DNA of 64,000 bases, from the NCBI RefSeq assembly GCF_002095395.1, contig NZ_MJEI01000099.1:1-64000 (forward strand). The letters run 5' to 3'. Source of the DNA: Williamsia sp. 1135 (GTDB lineage Bacteria > Actinomycetota > Actinomycetes > Mycobacteriales > Mycobacteriaceae). Below, piece by piece: positions 51,226 through 59,942 of this stretch. Position 1 is the first letter of the stretch, and every line of letters begins with the position of its first letter. The translations under genes and the position numbers were made by a program. The notes beneath the pieces were generated by a model. It did no database searches. It worked only from the letters and a program-made list of their open reading frames with translations, and was not told where the DNA came from.

Positions 51226-52482
51226 TCAGTCACCGGTCGTGGTCAGGACGAGCTTTCCGTGATCGAGGCCGGGACGTTGGTGTGTCGAGCGCAGCAGCAG
51301 GATCGCGCAGAACGCGGCCGAGATGGCGCTGACAATCCCGCCGATGATCAGCGGAGCCCGCGGGTCGGTGACCTCCGCGAGCCACCCGAGCAGGGGACTC
51401 CCGATCGGTGTGCCACCCAGGAAGCACAACATGTAGATACCCATGACCCGGCCGCGCATGTCCGATTCGACCGAGAGTTGCATGATGTTCATCGCTGCTG
51501 TGCTGAACATGATGTTGGCGATCCCGACCGGGATGAGCATCACGGCCACCAGCCAGAACGTGGGCATGAATCCGACGATGACCTCGGCAATCCCGAACGC
51601 GAAAGCCCCCACCAGAAACTGGCGGACACGTGCCGGTCTGGTGCGCCGTGCGGCCACCACGGCTCCGCCCAGGGTGCCGATGGCGAGCATCGTCGACAAC
51701 AGTCCGTAACCGCCGGCCGAACCCTCGAAGGTGTTGGCCGTGAGCAGCGCGAGCGAGAGCGGGAAGTTCAGGCCGAACGTCGCGACCATGAACACCGTCG
51801 CGAGCACCACCACTAGATGGCGATGACGCCGGACGTACCGGATGCCGCTGCGGATCGATCGATCGCGAATGGATTTGGCGCTGCGCATCAGCTCGCTGCT
51901 GCGCATTGCCAGCAGCGCGAGGATGACCGCGATCGAGCTCCCGGCGTTGATGAGGAAGACAGGGCCGGTGTCGATGAGGGTGATCAGGAGTCCGGCCAGC
52001 GCAGGGCCGACGATCCGGGCGAGGTTGAACGTCAGCGAGTTCAACGCCACCGCGTTGGGTAACTGCTCGACCCCTACCATCTCGATGGTGAACGACTGCC
52101 GGACCGGGGCGTCGACCGCCGAGATGCACCCGAGGGCGAACGAAAGTGCGTAGACCAGCGGCAGGTTTGCCGCACCACTGACGTCGATGACGCCGAGGAG
52201 CAACGCGCACATGGCCATCGCGACCTGGGTGCCGATCAGCAGCTTGCGTTTGTCGAATCGATCGGCGAGAGCGCCTGCGGGAAGCGAGAGTATCGCGGTG
52301 GGCCCGAATTGCAGAGCCATCACGATCCCGACCGCCACACCGCTGCCGCCGGACAACTCGAGGACCAGCCAGTCCTGGGCGATGCGTTGCATCCAGGTGC
52401 CCGTCAGCGACACCACTTGGCCGCCGGCCCAGAGCCGATAGTTCCTCACCCCGAGGGACGAGAACATCAACGGCAGCTGCAC
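51226..52482 (-). CDS. major facilitator superfamily transporter (MFS_3, EntS-like)
   Basis: 418 residues, twelve transmembrane helices. Starts MQLPLMFSSLGVRNYRLWAG with QVVSLTGTWMQRIAQDWLVL, the MFS_3 opening, then GALADRFDKRKLLI (motif A) between helices 2 and 3. Substrate unknown: relatives export siderophores or drugs. TAAACT (52489-52494 on the complement) 6 nt before GTG 52482 indicates a leaderless promoter. Confidence 0.88.
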   Translation of the reverse strand: MQLPLMFSSLGVRNYRLWAGGQVVSLTGTWMQRIAQDWLVLELSGGSGVAVGIVMALQFGPTAILSLPAGALADRFDKRKLLIGTQVAMAMCALLLGVIDVSGAANLPLVYALSFALGCISAVDAPVRQSFTIEMVGVEQLPNAVALNSLTFNLARIVGPALAGLLITLIDTGPVFLINAGSSIAVILALLAMRSSELMRSAKSIRDRSIRSGIRYVRRHRHLVVVLATVFMVATFGLNFPLSLALLTANTFEGSAGGYGLLSTMLAIGTLGGAVVAARRTRPARVRQFLVGAFAFGIAEVIVGFMPTFWLVAVMLIPVGIANIMFSTAAMNIMQLSVESDMRGRVMGIYMLCFLGGTPIGSPLLGWLAEVTDPRAPLIIGGIVSAISAAFCAILLLRSTHQRPGLDHGKLVLTTTGD

Positions 52483-52616
52483 ACCACCAGTTTAGTTGCG
52501 ACTTGCAAACTAATTCGAATCGCTCCCCGGCACGCCGATGATGGGTTGTTGTGCCGGCGCCGACCTCGGCTGATGTTCGCCACGACGACCCATTTCCGGA
52601 AGGTGCCGGAGGAGCG

Positions 52617-54092
52617 TCAGCCGATGAGGGTCTCGATCGGCTCTTTCGCGAAGTACAGCACGAACAACCCGGCCACCACCCAGAGCAGCGGATGAATCGT
52701 CCGGATCTTGCCGCGCGCGGTGGCCAGGACGACCCAGGTGATGAAGCCGACGCCGATGCCGTTCGCGATCGAGTAGGTGAACGGCATGACGACAATCGTC
52801 AGGAAGCAGGGGAGCGCGTAGTCGAAACGGGTGAGGTCGATGTCACGTACCTGCGAGATCATCATCGCTCCGACGACCACGAGGGCAGGTGCGGCTGCTT
52901 CGAGGGGCACCACCGAATACAGCGGGGTGAAGAACATCGCGATCAGGAACAGCACGCCGGTGACCACATTGGCGAGCCCGGTGCGGGCACCCTCTGCGAT
53001 ACCCGATGCGGATTCGACGAACACCGTGTTCGACGATGCCGATCCGACGCCGCCGGCGATGGCACCGGTGCCCTCGACGACCAGCGCCTTGCCGATGTTC
53101 GGCAGATTGCCGTCCTTGTCGGCCAGCTCGGCCTCTTTGCCGAGGCCGGTCATCGTGCCCATGGCGTCGAAGAAATTGGACAGCACCAGGGCGAACACCA
53201 GTACCGACGCCGACAGGACACCGATTCTGGTGAACGCCCCGAACAGGTCGACGTCCCCGACCAGGCTCAGGTCCGGCAGGTCGCCGACCGAGGATGGGAC
53301 ATCCGGGATGTTGAGGCTCCAGCCCTTGCTGTCGTCGACGGATGGGCCGAGGTCGGCGAAAGCCTGCACGATCATCGCGACCACGGTGGTCACGACGATG
53401 CCGATCAGCAGGCCACCGCGGACCTTGCGCACCACGAGGATGCCCATCAGCAGCACCCCGAACACGAAGATCAGGGTCGGCCAGGTCGCGATGGAGTTGT
53501 TGATGCCCAGGCTCACCGGCACGTTCGTGCCTGCGACGTCGGGGATCCGTTTGACGAAACCTGCGTCGACGAAGCCGATGAACGCGATGAATGCGCCGAT
53601 GCCGGCCGCGATGGCCGCCTTGAGTTCGCCGGGTATCGCCCGGAACACCGCCGTACGGAAACCGGTGACTGCGAGCAACACGATGATGATGCCGTCGACG
53701 ACGACCAATCCCATTGCCTCAGGCCACGTGACCTGTGGTGCGATGGACACTGCCAGCAGGCTGTTGATGCCCAGGCCTGCAGCGATGGCGAACGGATAGT
53801 TGGCGACGAGCCCGAAGACGATCGACATGATGCCGGCGACCAGTGCGGTGACCGCGGCGACCTGTGCCAGTGGCAGTACATCTGCGAGGACGTCGGCGTT
53901 CTTGGCGTTACCGGGCACGCCGCCGATGATGATCGGGTTCAGGACCACGATGTAGGCCATCGTGAAGAACGTGACGAGGCCGCCGCGCACCTCGCGGGCG
54001 AGCGTCGAATTGCGTTGAGTGATCTTGAAATACCGGTCGATCGCGGACTGTGGTCCGGACTGTTCGGTGACCTTGTCGCTGCCGGTCGTCAT
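52617..54092 (-). CDS. NCS2/AzgA-type purine permease
   Basis: 491 residues, polytopic. AREVRGGLVTFFTMAYIVVL, ANYPFAIAAGLGINSLLAVS, and GTMTGLGKEAELADKDGNLP are typical of the AzgA (adenine/guanine/hypoxanthine) branch. FVESASGIAEGARTGLANVV completes the family pattern. Purine:proton symport is the expected activity; the exact base is not readable. Stands alone on its strand. Confidence 0.9.
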   Translation of the reverse strand: MTTGSDKVTEQSGPQSAIDRYFKITQRNSTLAREVRGGLVTFFTMAYIVVLNPIIIGGVPGNAKNADVLADVLPLAQVAAVTALVAGIMSIVFGLVANYPFAIAAGLGINSLLAVSIAPQVTWPEAMGLVVVDGIIIVLLAVTGFRTAVFRAIPGELKAAIAAGIGAFIAFIGFVDAGFVKRIPDVAGTNVPVSLGINNSIATWPTLIFVFGVLLMGILVVRKVRGGLLIGIVVTTVVAMIVQAFADLGPSVDDSKGWSLNIPDVPSSVGDLPDLSLVGDVDLFGAFTRIGVLSASVLVFALVLSNFFDAMGTMTGLGKEAELADKDGNLPNIGKALVVEGTGAIAGGVGSASSNTVFVESASGIAEGARTGLANVVTGVLFLIAMFFTPLYSVVPLEAAAPALVVVGAMMISQVRDIDLTRFDYALPCFLTIVVMPFTYSIANGIGVGFITWVVLATARGKIRTIHPLLWVVAGLFVLYFAKEPIETLIG

Positions 54093-54198
54093 CTGTTGCC
54101 GCGTCCCTCCCGACTCGACCGACGATGGCCGAGACCGACTCGTTCGAGATCGTACAAACCCCTACCGGTCGAGCACAATCGCCGAGCTGGTGTTCCGG

Positions 54199-54951
54199 TC
54201 AGCTCTCGGCGTCGCGGCCCTGTCTGCTGCGTCGATAGGCGACTTCGCGAATCGACGAGAGCCAGCTCGGTCCCGGTCGGACAGTGCGGGTGGTGTGCAC
54301 GGTGGGGTCGAAACCGATGTCCGGATAGTCCGATTCGTTGGCGGTGGCGGTGAGTTCGACGCGGGCCAGCGGGAAGAAAGGGGTGTGTCCTTGCGTCTGT
54401 TCGAGTTCGAAGACAAGGCCGCGATCATCGATGCGGCGTGCGATCTGATCCGTCGCGATGCACTTGTCCGCCCGCTCCGGCACGAGCCGAGCCCGCAACC
54501 ACCAGGACGCGTCGCGGTGGTCGAGCGGTTGCAGCGTGCTCAGGACCGCGGTGTCCACCGAACGCGCCGGGAACGGAATCGTCTTACGCCAGCCGGTCCC
54601 GCCTAGTGCACTGGCCAGCAGTAGGTCCCAGGGGGTTTCATCGCCTTCGTGCGGCTCCATCCGAATCGCGAGTCCGATGACGTCGGGTAAGGCGCCGGGG
54701 GCACCGACACCCTTGGATACCCGGGCGATCACGGGACCGGTCTCGACCGGCAGGCCGACGCTGTCAGATGCGGTGCGCGTCAGGGTTCCGGTGGCCAGCA
54801 CGCCATTCGGATGGAAGAGGCGGGCGCCCCGGATCGCGGCCCCGGCTCTGATCGGGAGACCGGCCAGTTCGGCAGCTCTCATGGCTCTCCTCGGCCCGAA
54901 GATGGGCTGCTCGAAGGGGATTTCTCCGGGCGCATACCCGGACCAGGGCAC
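54199..54951 (-). CDS. conserved protein with catalase/SrpA-like sequence features
   Basis: 250 residues from GTG 54951; ATG 54882 with GAGGAG just before is an alternative. ARLFHPNGVLATGTLTRTAS, RVSKGVGAPGALPDVIGLAI and DETPWDLLLASALGGTG recall the heme-catalase-related SrpA family with a shortened core, but the catalytic His/Asn and the proximal Tyr are not confidently placed, so activity is not claimed. The C terminus is basic. It is divergent from the methyltransferase gene. Confidence 0.5.
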   Translation of the reverse strand: MPWSGYAPGEIPFEQPIFGPRRAMRAAELAGLPIRAGAAIRGARLFHPNGVLATGTLTRTASDSVGLPVETGPVIARVSKGVGAPGALPDVIGLAIRMEPHEGDETPWDLLLASALGGTGWRKTIPFPARSVDTAVLSTLQPLDHRDASWWLRARLVPERADKCIATDQIARRIDDRGLVFELEQTQGHTPFFPLARVELTATANESDYPDIGFDPTVHTTRTVRPGPSWLSSIREVAYRRSRQGRDAES

Positions 54952-55080
54952 CGCGAAACCAGAACGTGATCTGATGGGAGTGGTTTACGCCACCTGTTCG
55001 GGGGGCATTAGGTGTTCGGACCCGCCGCCAAGAAGTCGCGTCGGTGTCGCACAGCAGCTCAATCGCGAGGAGCGAAGAAG

Positions 55081-55842
55081 ATGGTCGCAGCCCAGCCAGT
55101 CCCGGCAATTCTCGACACCGACACAACCGATCCGGTCGACGAAGCACTCGAGATCTATCAGTCGATTCGAGTGCCGGCTGGAGTGTATGCGCCGCAAGAG
55201 GATTCGTTGTTGCTACTGACTGCGCTGGCCGAGTGCGACCTGGTGGCCGGCCGGCGCGTTCTGGATCTGTGTACCGGTAGTGGCGTTCTGGCGGTCGGGG
55301 CGGCCGTTCTCGGAGCTGCCCGCGTCAGTGCCTACGACATCGCGCCGAGGGCTGTGCTGGCCACCCGCGCCAACGCCGCAGCCGCCGGAGTGGTCGTCGA
55401 AGCCCACAAAGGGTCGCTCCATGAGGCGCTGGGCGCGGGTCCCTACGATGTGGTCGTGTCGAATCCGCCCTACGTACCCGCCGACACCCTGTCCGACGCC
55501 GGGGTCGGACTGACCCGGACCTGGCATGGCGGCCGGGACGGACGGTCGCTGCTCGACCCGCTGTGTGTCTCCGCGCCGGATCTGCTCGCCCCCGGTGGGA
55601 CGATGCTCTTGGTGCAGTCGGAGTTCTCCGACGTCGACCGTTCCCTGATCGGCTTACGCGCCGGCGGCCTTCGCGCCGAAGTGGTTGCACGTCAGAAGAT
55701 CCCGTTTGGACCCGTGTTGAACGCGAACGCCCGTTGGCTCGAGGTGCTCGGTCGGTTGGAACCTGGTCGCCGGGAAGAGGAACTGGTCGTGATCAGGGCC
55801 GACAAGGCTCCGGCGACAAGTGCGGGCGGCGTTCGTAGATGA
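55081..55842 (+). CDS. HemK2/MTQ2-like class I methyltransferase
   Basis: 253 residues from ATG 55081 with GAGGAG 8 nt upstream. SAM motif I VLDLCTGSGVLAVGAAVLGA, catalytic NPPY in YDVVVSNPPYVPADTLS, and the N-terminal helper VPAGVYAPQEDSLLLLTALA. The NPPY motif marks Gln or Asn methyltransferases acting on protein or nucleic acid substrates; release factor methylation is the commonest, although PrmC is normally elsewhere. Operon with a CDGSH gene (4-bp overlap). Confidence 0.82.
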   Translation: MVAAQPVPAILDTDTTDPVDEALEIYQSIRVPAGVYAPQEDSLLLLTALAECDLVAGRRVLDLCTGSGVLAVGAAVLGAARVSAYDIAPRAVLATRANAAAAGVVVEAHKGSLHEALGAGPYDVVVSNPPYVPADTLSDAGVGLTRTWHGGRDGRSLLDPLCVSAPDLLAPGGTMLLVQSEFSDVDRSLIGLRAGGLRAEVVARQKIPFGPVLNANARWLEVLGRLEPGRREEELVVIRADKAPATSAGGVRR

Positions 55843-56066
55843 CCGAAGCGGACCGTCCGACACAGGGCCGCCCTACCACTCACATCCGGGTGGTGGCGGG
55901 CGGTCCGATCATGGTCGAGGGTCCGGTTAGCATCGAGATGCCCGACGGCAGCATTGTCGATTCGGACCGCTTCACGGTTGCCCTATGTGCGTGTAAGCGC
56001 AGCAAGAACTATCCGCTCTGCGACACCAGTCACCGTCGCAAGAAGGCTCTCCCGCAACGGGACTGA
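55839..56066 (+). CDS. CDGSH iron-sulfur domain protein
   Basis: 75 residues. The 2Fe-2S motif C-x-C-x2-S-x3-P-x-C-D-T-x-H is complete: ALCACKRSKNYPLCDTSHRRK (three Cys and one His, with Gly replaced by Thr in CDG). VEGPVSIEMPDGSIVDSDRF is the N-terminal strand. Overlaps the methyltransferase stop by 4 bp and converges on the iron-containing redox enzyme gene; the three together are a recurrent actinobacterial cluster. Confidence 0.9.
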   Translation: MTEADRPTQGRPTTHIRVVAGGPIMVEGPVSIEMPDGSIVDSDRFTVALCACKRSKNYPLCDTSHRRKKALPQRD

Positions 56067-56095
56067 GCACGTCGAGCACGTCGAGGCGGACTGCT

Positions 56096-57109
56096 TCAGT
56101 CGACCGGGATGAGCAGCGAACTGCGACCTTCGCGCCACGCTGCCATCAGCAGGTCTGCCAGCTTGTCCTCGAGGTATCCGAATGCCCGGATCCCGAAGAC
56201 CACGTCCGACTCCAGTTCCGGTTCGCGCGCCAGTAGGTCACCGACGACCTCGTGGCGCATGAGTTGTTCGTGCACGGCGTCGGCTTCGACATGCTCGCGG
56301 TAGAACCGCACGCAGGCCTCCGGCGCGCCCATCCGTTCGAGTGCGTCCATCAGCCGCCGCGACCCGGGCGACGATGTTATCTCGGTGGCCGCGAAGTGCC
56401 CGATCGTCGCGCCACGGAGGGAGCGGTGCAGACCGATCATCGACATCAGGTTGACCAATGCCAGAGATTCACCGGGAACGTGGTCGATGTAGGCGAGGTA
56501 GCCGGCGTCGAGGCCGGCGGCGGTGAGGAGGTCGGCGAAGAGTTGTTGGTGCAGGTTCTCGCCTTTTCCGCCCCCGAACTCGTCGAACTCGACCGCCACG
56601 AACGAGGCCTTCGCCTGCCCGGTCAGTCGGGGGATGGCGAACGCGTGCGGGTCGGCCTCTTTCAAGTGGTAGATGGAGCGGTGGACGAAGGTTTCCCGCA
56701 TCTGTTCCCAGGTGCCTTCGTCGCGCAGGTGAAATGACGGCCCGTCGCCTTCACCCGGTTCGATCGACAACGCTTCGATCTCCGCGGTGGCGTCGTCTCC
56801 GGCCTCGATATCGGCGCGCAGGGCACCGAGGAAGACCTGCTCGAGTTGCGCTCGGAACCGGAGGATGTCCAGGTTCCACTCCCACTCGTCGTCGACGTCG
56901 GTGAAGCCGCGATAGTGCAGTTCGTAGCAGATGTAGAGCGCAAGCTGCAGATCCTTGCCGTACGCCTGGGTGTCCCAGGCGCTCTGGCTGACGTTGGGTA
57001 GTTCCCACGACGTCGTGGGTGTTCCGGCCAGCGCGTCGGTCACCGCCGACGACAAGGGCCCGCACGGCGCGGGCAAAGTGCGGGTGATCGGGCTCAGGGA
57101 GGAGGTCAC
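56096..57109 (-). CDS. iron-containing redox enzyme family protein (heme-oxygenase-like fold)
   Basis: 337 residues, all-helical heme-oxygenase-like di-iron fold. FYREHVEADAVHEQLMRHEV holds the Glu and His ligands of the C-terminal half; YICYELHYRGFTDVDDEWEW and FVHRSIYHLKEADPHAF contribute others. Members of this superfamily oxidise small amines or fatty acids. Converges on the CDGSH gene with a 30-bp gap; the 2Fe-2S protein may supply electrons, inference from context. Confidence 0.82.
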   Translation of the reverse strand: MTSSLSPITRTLPAPCGPLSSAVTDALAGTPTTSWELPNVSQSAWDTQAYGKDLQLALYICYELHYRGFTDVDDEWEWNLDILRFRAQLEQVFLGALRADIEAGDDATAEIEALSIEPGEGDGPSFHLRDEGTWEQMRETFVHRSIYHLKEADPHAFAIPRLTGQAKASFVAVEFDEFGGGKGENLHQQLFADLLTAAGLDAGYLAYIDHVPGESLALVNLMSMIGLHRSLRGATIGHFAATEITSSPGSRRLMDALERMGAPEACVRFYREHVEADAVHEQLMRHEVVGDLLAREPELESDVVFGIRAFGYLEDKLADLLMAAWREGRSSLLIPVD

Positions 57110-57146
57110 AGTGCTCAGCTACCCGGTCGGAGGTTGCTGGAAACGT

Positions 57147-57815
57147 TCAGCGCCATGCGAACACCGGTTGTTCGAACTCGCCGACGCGGGTGGCACGGCC
57201 GCCGAGGACCACTTCGGCGAACTGGTACATCACTGCGCCGGTCGGGGCGTGGATCAGCGATCCCACCAGCGGCATCTGAATGACCGGGCGCTCGGATTCG
57301 GGGATGTCGATGAACCGCGGAGTGACCTGTAGGTCGGCCATCGGGATGAAGAAGAGTTGCGCGACCTCGCCCGGATTGGGGGTGGTCTCCCTGTCGGGTC
57401 CGGCCCAGCAGACGATCGGGGTGATGACGTACCCCGACCTGGTGACGTAGTCGTCGAGCCGCCCCAGGACGTCGGCCCGGTCCACCTCGACGCCGAGTTC
57501 CTCGTGGAGTTCGCGCAGCGCGGCGGTCGCGTAGTCCTCGCCGGGTTCGATGCGACCGCCGGGCAACGCGAACTGGCCGGGGTGCTCGCGCATCTTCGAC
57601 GGTCGCTTGGTGAGCCAGATGCCGTACTCGCCGTTGCGGCTCGTCACGGCGATCACCACCGCGGCGCCGCGGGCTCCGTCGAGTGGTGCCGTGGTGTGGT
57701 CGAACTCGTCGAGGCGTCGGACGATCGAGGCGCGTAGCTCCTCGGGGTTGTCCTGGTCTGCGCCGGTGGTGGTGATGCCGCTCATGTACTTCACAATGCC
57801 GTACGACCCGGTCAC
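57147..57815 (-). CDS. Nudix hydrolase
   Basis: 222 residues; ATG 57785 (MSGITTTGADQDNPEELRAS) is the alternative start. Complete Nudix box GGRIEPGEDYATAALRELHE then ELGVEV (G-x5-E-x7-R-E-x2-E-E-x-G). N-terminal AAVVIAVTSRNGEYGIWLTK and the UPF0035-like sequence after the box point to the CoA pyrophosphatase branch (NudL type). It cleaves a nucleoside diphosphate linked compound, CoA being the first candidate. Confidence 0.85.
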   Translation of the reverse strand: MTGSYGIVKYMSGITTTGADQDNPEELRASIVRRLDEFDHTTAPLDGARGAAVVIAVTSRNGEYGIWLTKRPSKMREHPGQFALPGGRIEPGEDYATAALRELHEELGVEVDRADVLGRLDDYVTRSGYVITPIVCWAGPDRETTPNPGEVAQLFFIPMADLQVTPRFIDIPESERPVIQMPLVGSLIHAPTGAVMYQFAEVVLGGRATRVGEFEQPVFAWR

Positions 57816-57843
57816 CTGCTCGGGTGGCGTCGGTGAGTGGTCG

Positions 57844-58203
57844 TCAGTCGTCCTTGTGACTGACGATGTTGACGACGTTCCCGTCGGGCGCCCGGACCAG
57901 GAATCGGCGCACCCCCCATTCCTCGGTGGTCAGCGGATGGACGATCTCGAACCCGCGGCGAACGGCGTCTTCGTAGGCTGCGTCCACACCGTCGCCGACG
58001 TGCACCGACATCACCGAGTGGACCGGGGAAGTGGCGTCCCGCGTCACCACCTGGACCGCTGCGCGTCCGTCCGGCGATTGGAAGTGCGCGACCCAGCCGA
58101 GATTGAACGCCTCGACACCGAGCCCCAGGAAGTCTGTGTAGAACTCGCGGGCCTCCGGGATGTCGGGGACGGAGAGATTGGCGACAATGCCGGTGGGTTG
58201 CAT
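57844..58203 (-). CDS. VOC (glyoxalase/bleomycin-resistance) family protein
   Basis: 119 residues from ATG 58203 with GAGGAG upstream: MQPTGIVANLSVPDIPEARE, FYTDFLGLGVEAFNLGWVAH, FLVRAPDGNVVNIVSHKDD. Two beta-alpha-beta units of the vicinal oxygen chelate fold; metal ligands (a Glu near the end) are not fully kept, so it may bind rather than catalyse. Standalone gene, divergent from the SDR. Confidence 0.82.
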   Translation of the reverse strand: MQPTGIVANLSVPDIPEAREFYTDFLGLGVEAFNLGWVAHFQSPDGRAAVQVVTRDATSPVHSVMSVHVGDGVDAAYEDAVRRGFEIVHPLTTEEWGVRRFLVRAPDGNVVNIVSHKDD

Positions 58204-58318
58204 GGAGACTCCTCGAATCGGTTGCGGGACGCTCTCATTCTTGTCTCGGTGACAAGGAAAAGCAGCGGTCCCGCAGATCTGGATTTGCTCGCAGGTATCG
58301 GTCGATACCCTCGGTCGC

Positions 58319-59203
58319 ATGGAACCGTCGTCGTGGTCGCCCAGCCGGTTGGGCATCGTTCGGGGCAAGCGCATCGTGGTCACCGGGGCCACGAACGGGA
58401 TCGGGTTCGCGACCGCCAGAGCGTTGGCGAGGGCAGGCGCGAACGTCGTCCTGGCAGTTCGCAATGCGCAGCTGGGTACCGAGCGAGCCGCCGAGATGGG
58501 CGGGACCACCGAGGTGGCCCAGGTGGACCTCGCTGATCTGTCGTCGGTGCGCAGGTTCATCGACAAACTCGGCGGTGAGGTCGACATCCTGATCAACAAC
58601 GCCGGAATGGTCCCGCAACATCGCACGTCGACGGTAGACGGATTCGAGACCGCGATCGGCACCAACTTCCTAGGTCCCTTCGCCCTGACAAACCTACTGT
58701 TGCCACGGGTGCGGGAGCAGGTTGTCCTGGTGGGATCGAACGCCCACCGGAACGCGACCATCGACCCCGAGGACCTTCATCTCCGGCAGGTGAAGTGGCG
58801 TATCTCGCGCTCGTACGCTCAGTCGTTGCTCGCGGTGATGCTGTGGGGTCTCGAACTCGATCGGCGGCTGCGGGTGGGCGGGTCGCCGGTCACCGCCATG
58901 CTGTCCGACCCCGGGTGGGCGGCGTCGAACATCTCGAACAAACCCAAGCCGGGCGTGGTCCACAAGGTGGTGCAGGCCGCGGCCAACACGTTGGCCAACG
59001 ACATCGACGCCGGTGCCGCCCCCACGCTCTATTGCCTCACCGAACCGATCCCGCCGGGGTCCTACGTCAGCGTCGACGGGCTGCGTGCGCTCCGGGGAGT
59101 GCCGGTGCTCTACGGGCGGTCGGCGTTGGCGTGCAACTACGAACTCGCCGGTCGCCTCTGGCCCGCAGCGGAGAAGGAAACGGGCACGTCATACCCGTTG
59201 TGA
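58319..59203 (+). CDS. short-chain dehydrogenase/reductase with altered active site
   Basis: 294 residues. NAD(P) motif VVTGATNGIGFATARALARA, NNAG in DILINNAGMVPQ, and the catalytic Tyr in RSYAQSLLAVMLWGLELDRR. The canonical Y-x3-K is Y-A-Q-S-L here: Leu replaces the active-site Lys. Overall it resembles oxidoreductase-type SDRs of the retinol-dehydrogenase kind, which normally keep the Lys, so activity is doubtful. TACCCT lies 7 nt before ATG 58319 (leaderless). Confidence 0.85.
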   Translation: MEPSSWSPSRLGIVRGKRIVVTGATNGIGFATARALARAGANVVLAVRNAQLGTERAAEMGGTTEVAQVDLADLSSVRRFIDKLGGEVDILINNAGMVPQHRTSTVDGFETAIGTNFLGPFALTNLLLPRVREQVVLVGSNAHRNATIDPEDLHLRQVKWRISRSYAQSLLAVMLWGLELDRRLRVGGSPVTAMLSDPGWAASNISNKPKPGVVHKVVQAAANTLANDIDAGAAPTLYCLTEPIPPGSYVSVDGLRALRGVPVLYGRSALACNYELAGRLWPAAEKETGTSYPL

Positions 59204-59227
59204 ACGAATTCGCGTACGTTGGCACAC

Positions 59228-59695
59228 ATGGCAGATGCACCCGTGACAACAGTTGATTCCGGACCGAAGAAGGTTTCGCGCCAGGTTGTGGTGAACGCGC
59301 CGGCCGCCGAGATCTTTGCGTTGGTGGCGAATCCACACCGACATCCCGAACTCGACGGGTCGGGCACTGTCCGCGACACCCCCGTCAAGGGACCGGACCG
59401 CCTCAGCTCCGGCGCGAAGTTCAGCGTCGGGATGAAGCAGTTCGGCGTTCCGTACAAGATCACCTCGACGGTGACGGCTTTCGAGGACAACAGGGTCGTC
59501 GAATGGCAGCACCCGCTCGGGCACAAGTGGCGCTGGGAGCTCCAGGAGACCTCGCCGACCACAACCACCGTGGTCGAGACGTTCGACTACTCCACGGCCA
59601 AGGTTCCGCAGATGATCACCGTGATGGGCTTCGACAAGAAGAACGGTGACGGTATCAGCGGCACGTTGAAGGCGTTGGCTGCTCGCTTCGCCTGA
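59228..59695 (+). CDS. SRPBCC (START-like) family protein
   Basis: 155 residues from ATG 59228, chosen because TACGTT (59215-59220) is 7 nt upstream (leaderless). KKVSRQVVVNAPAAEIFALV opens the helix-grip fold; RVVEWQHPLGHKWRWELQET and VVETFDYSTAKVPQMITVMG follow. Hydrophobic-ligand binding of unknown kind. Sits directly after the SDR, which could act on the same compound. Confidence 0.85.
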   Translation: MADAPVTTVDSGPKKVSRQVVVNAPAAEIFALVANPHRHPELDGSGTVRDTPVKGPDRLSSGAKFSVGMKQFGVPYKITSTVTAFEDNRVVEWQHPLGHKWRWELQETSPTTTTVVETFDYSTAKVPQMITVMGFDKKNGDGISGTLKALAARFA

Positions 59696-59712
59696 CCGGG
59701 CCGGACATCGGA

Positions 59713-59919
59713 TCAGTTGTCGGGGGAGTCGATCTCTTCGTATCGTTTGCGAAGTCGGTCGCGAATGTCGTCGGCCGAGTATGCATTTCGCTGCCGCTGA
59801 TCGCGCGCGACGAGCACGCCGCTCGCCGCAACCCCGACGACCCCGGCCAGTCCGATCCACTTCCACGCATTGCCCACACCGGTGAGACTATCGCCGATGT
59901 GCGGTGCTGCGTAAGTCAC
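59713..59919 (-). CDS. small single-pass membrane protein
   Basis: 68 residues from GTG 59919. Central hydrophobic helix NAWKWIGLAGVVGVAASGVL followed by a charged tail ARDQRQRNAYSADDIRDRLR, a form of many small actinobacterial membrane proteins. Divergent from the permuted NlpC/P60-like gene with overlapping promoter region. Function unknown. Confidence 0.6.
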   Translation of the reverse strand: MTYAAPHIGDSLTGVGNAWKWIGLAGVVGVAASGVLVARDQRQRNAYSADDIRDRLRKRYEEIDSPDN

Positions 59920-59942
59920 GCCGACCCGTTTAGTCTTTGGGG

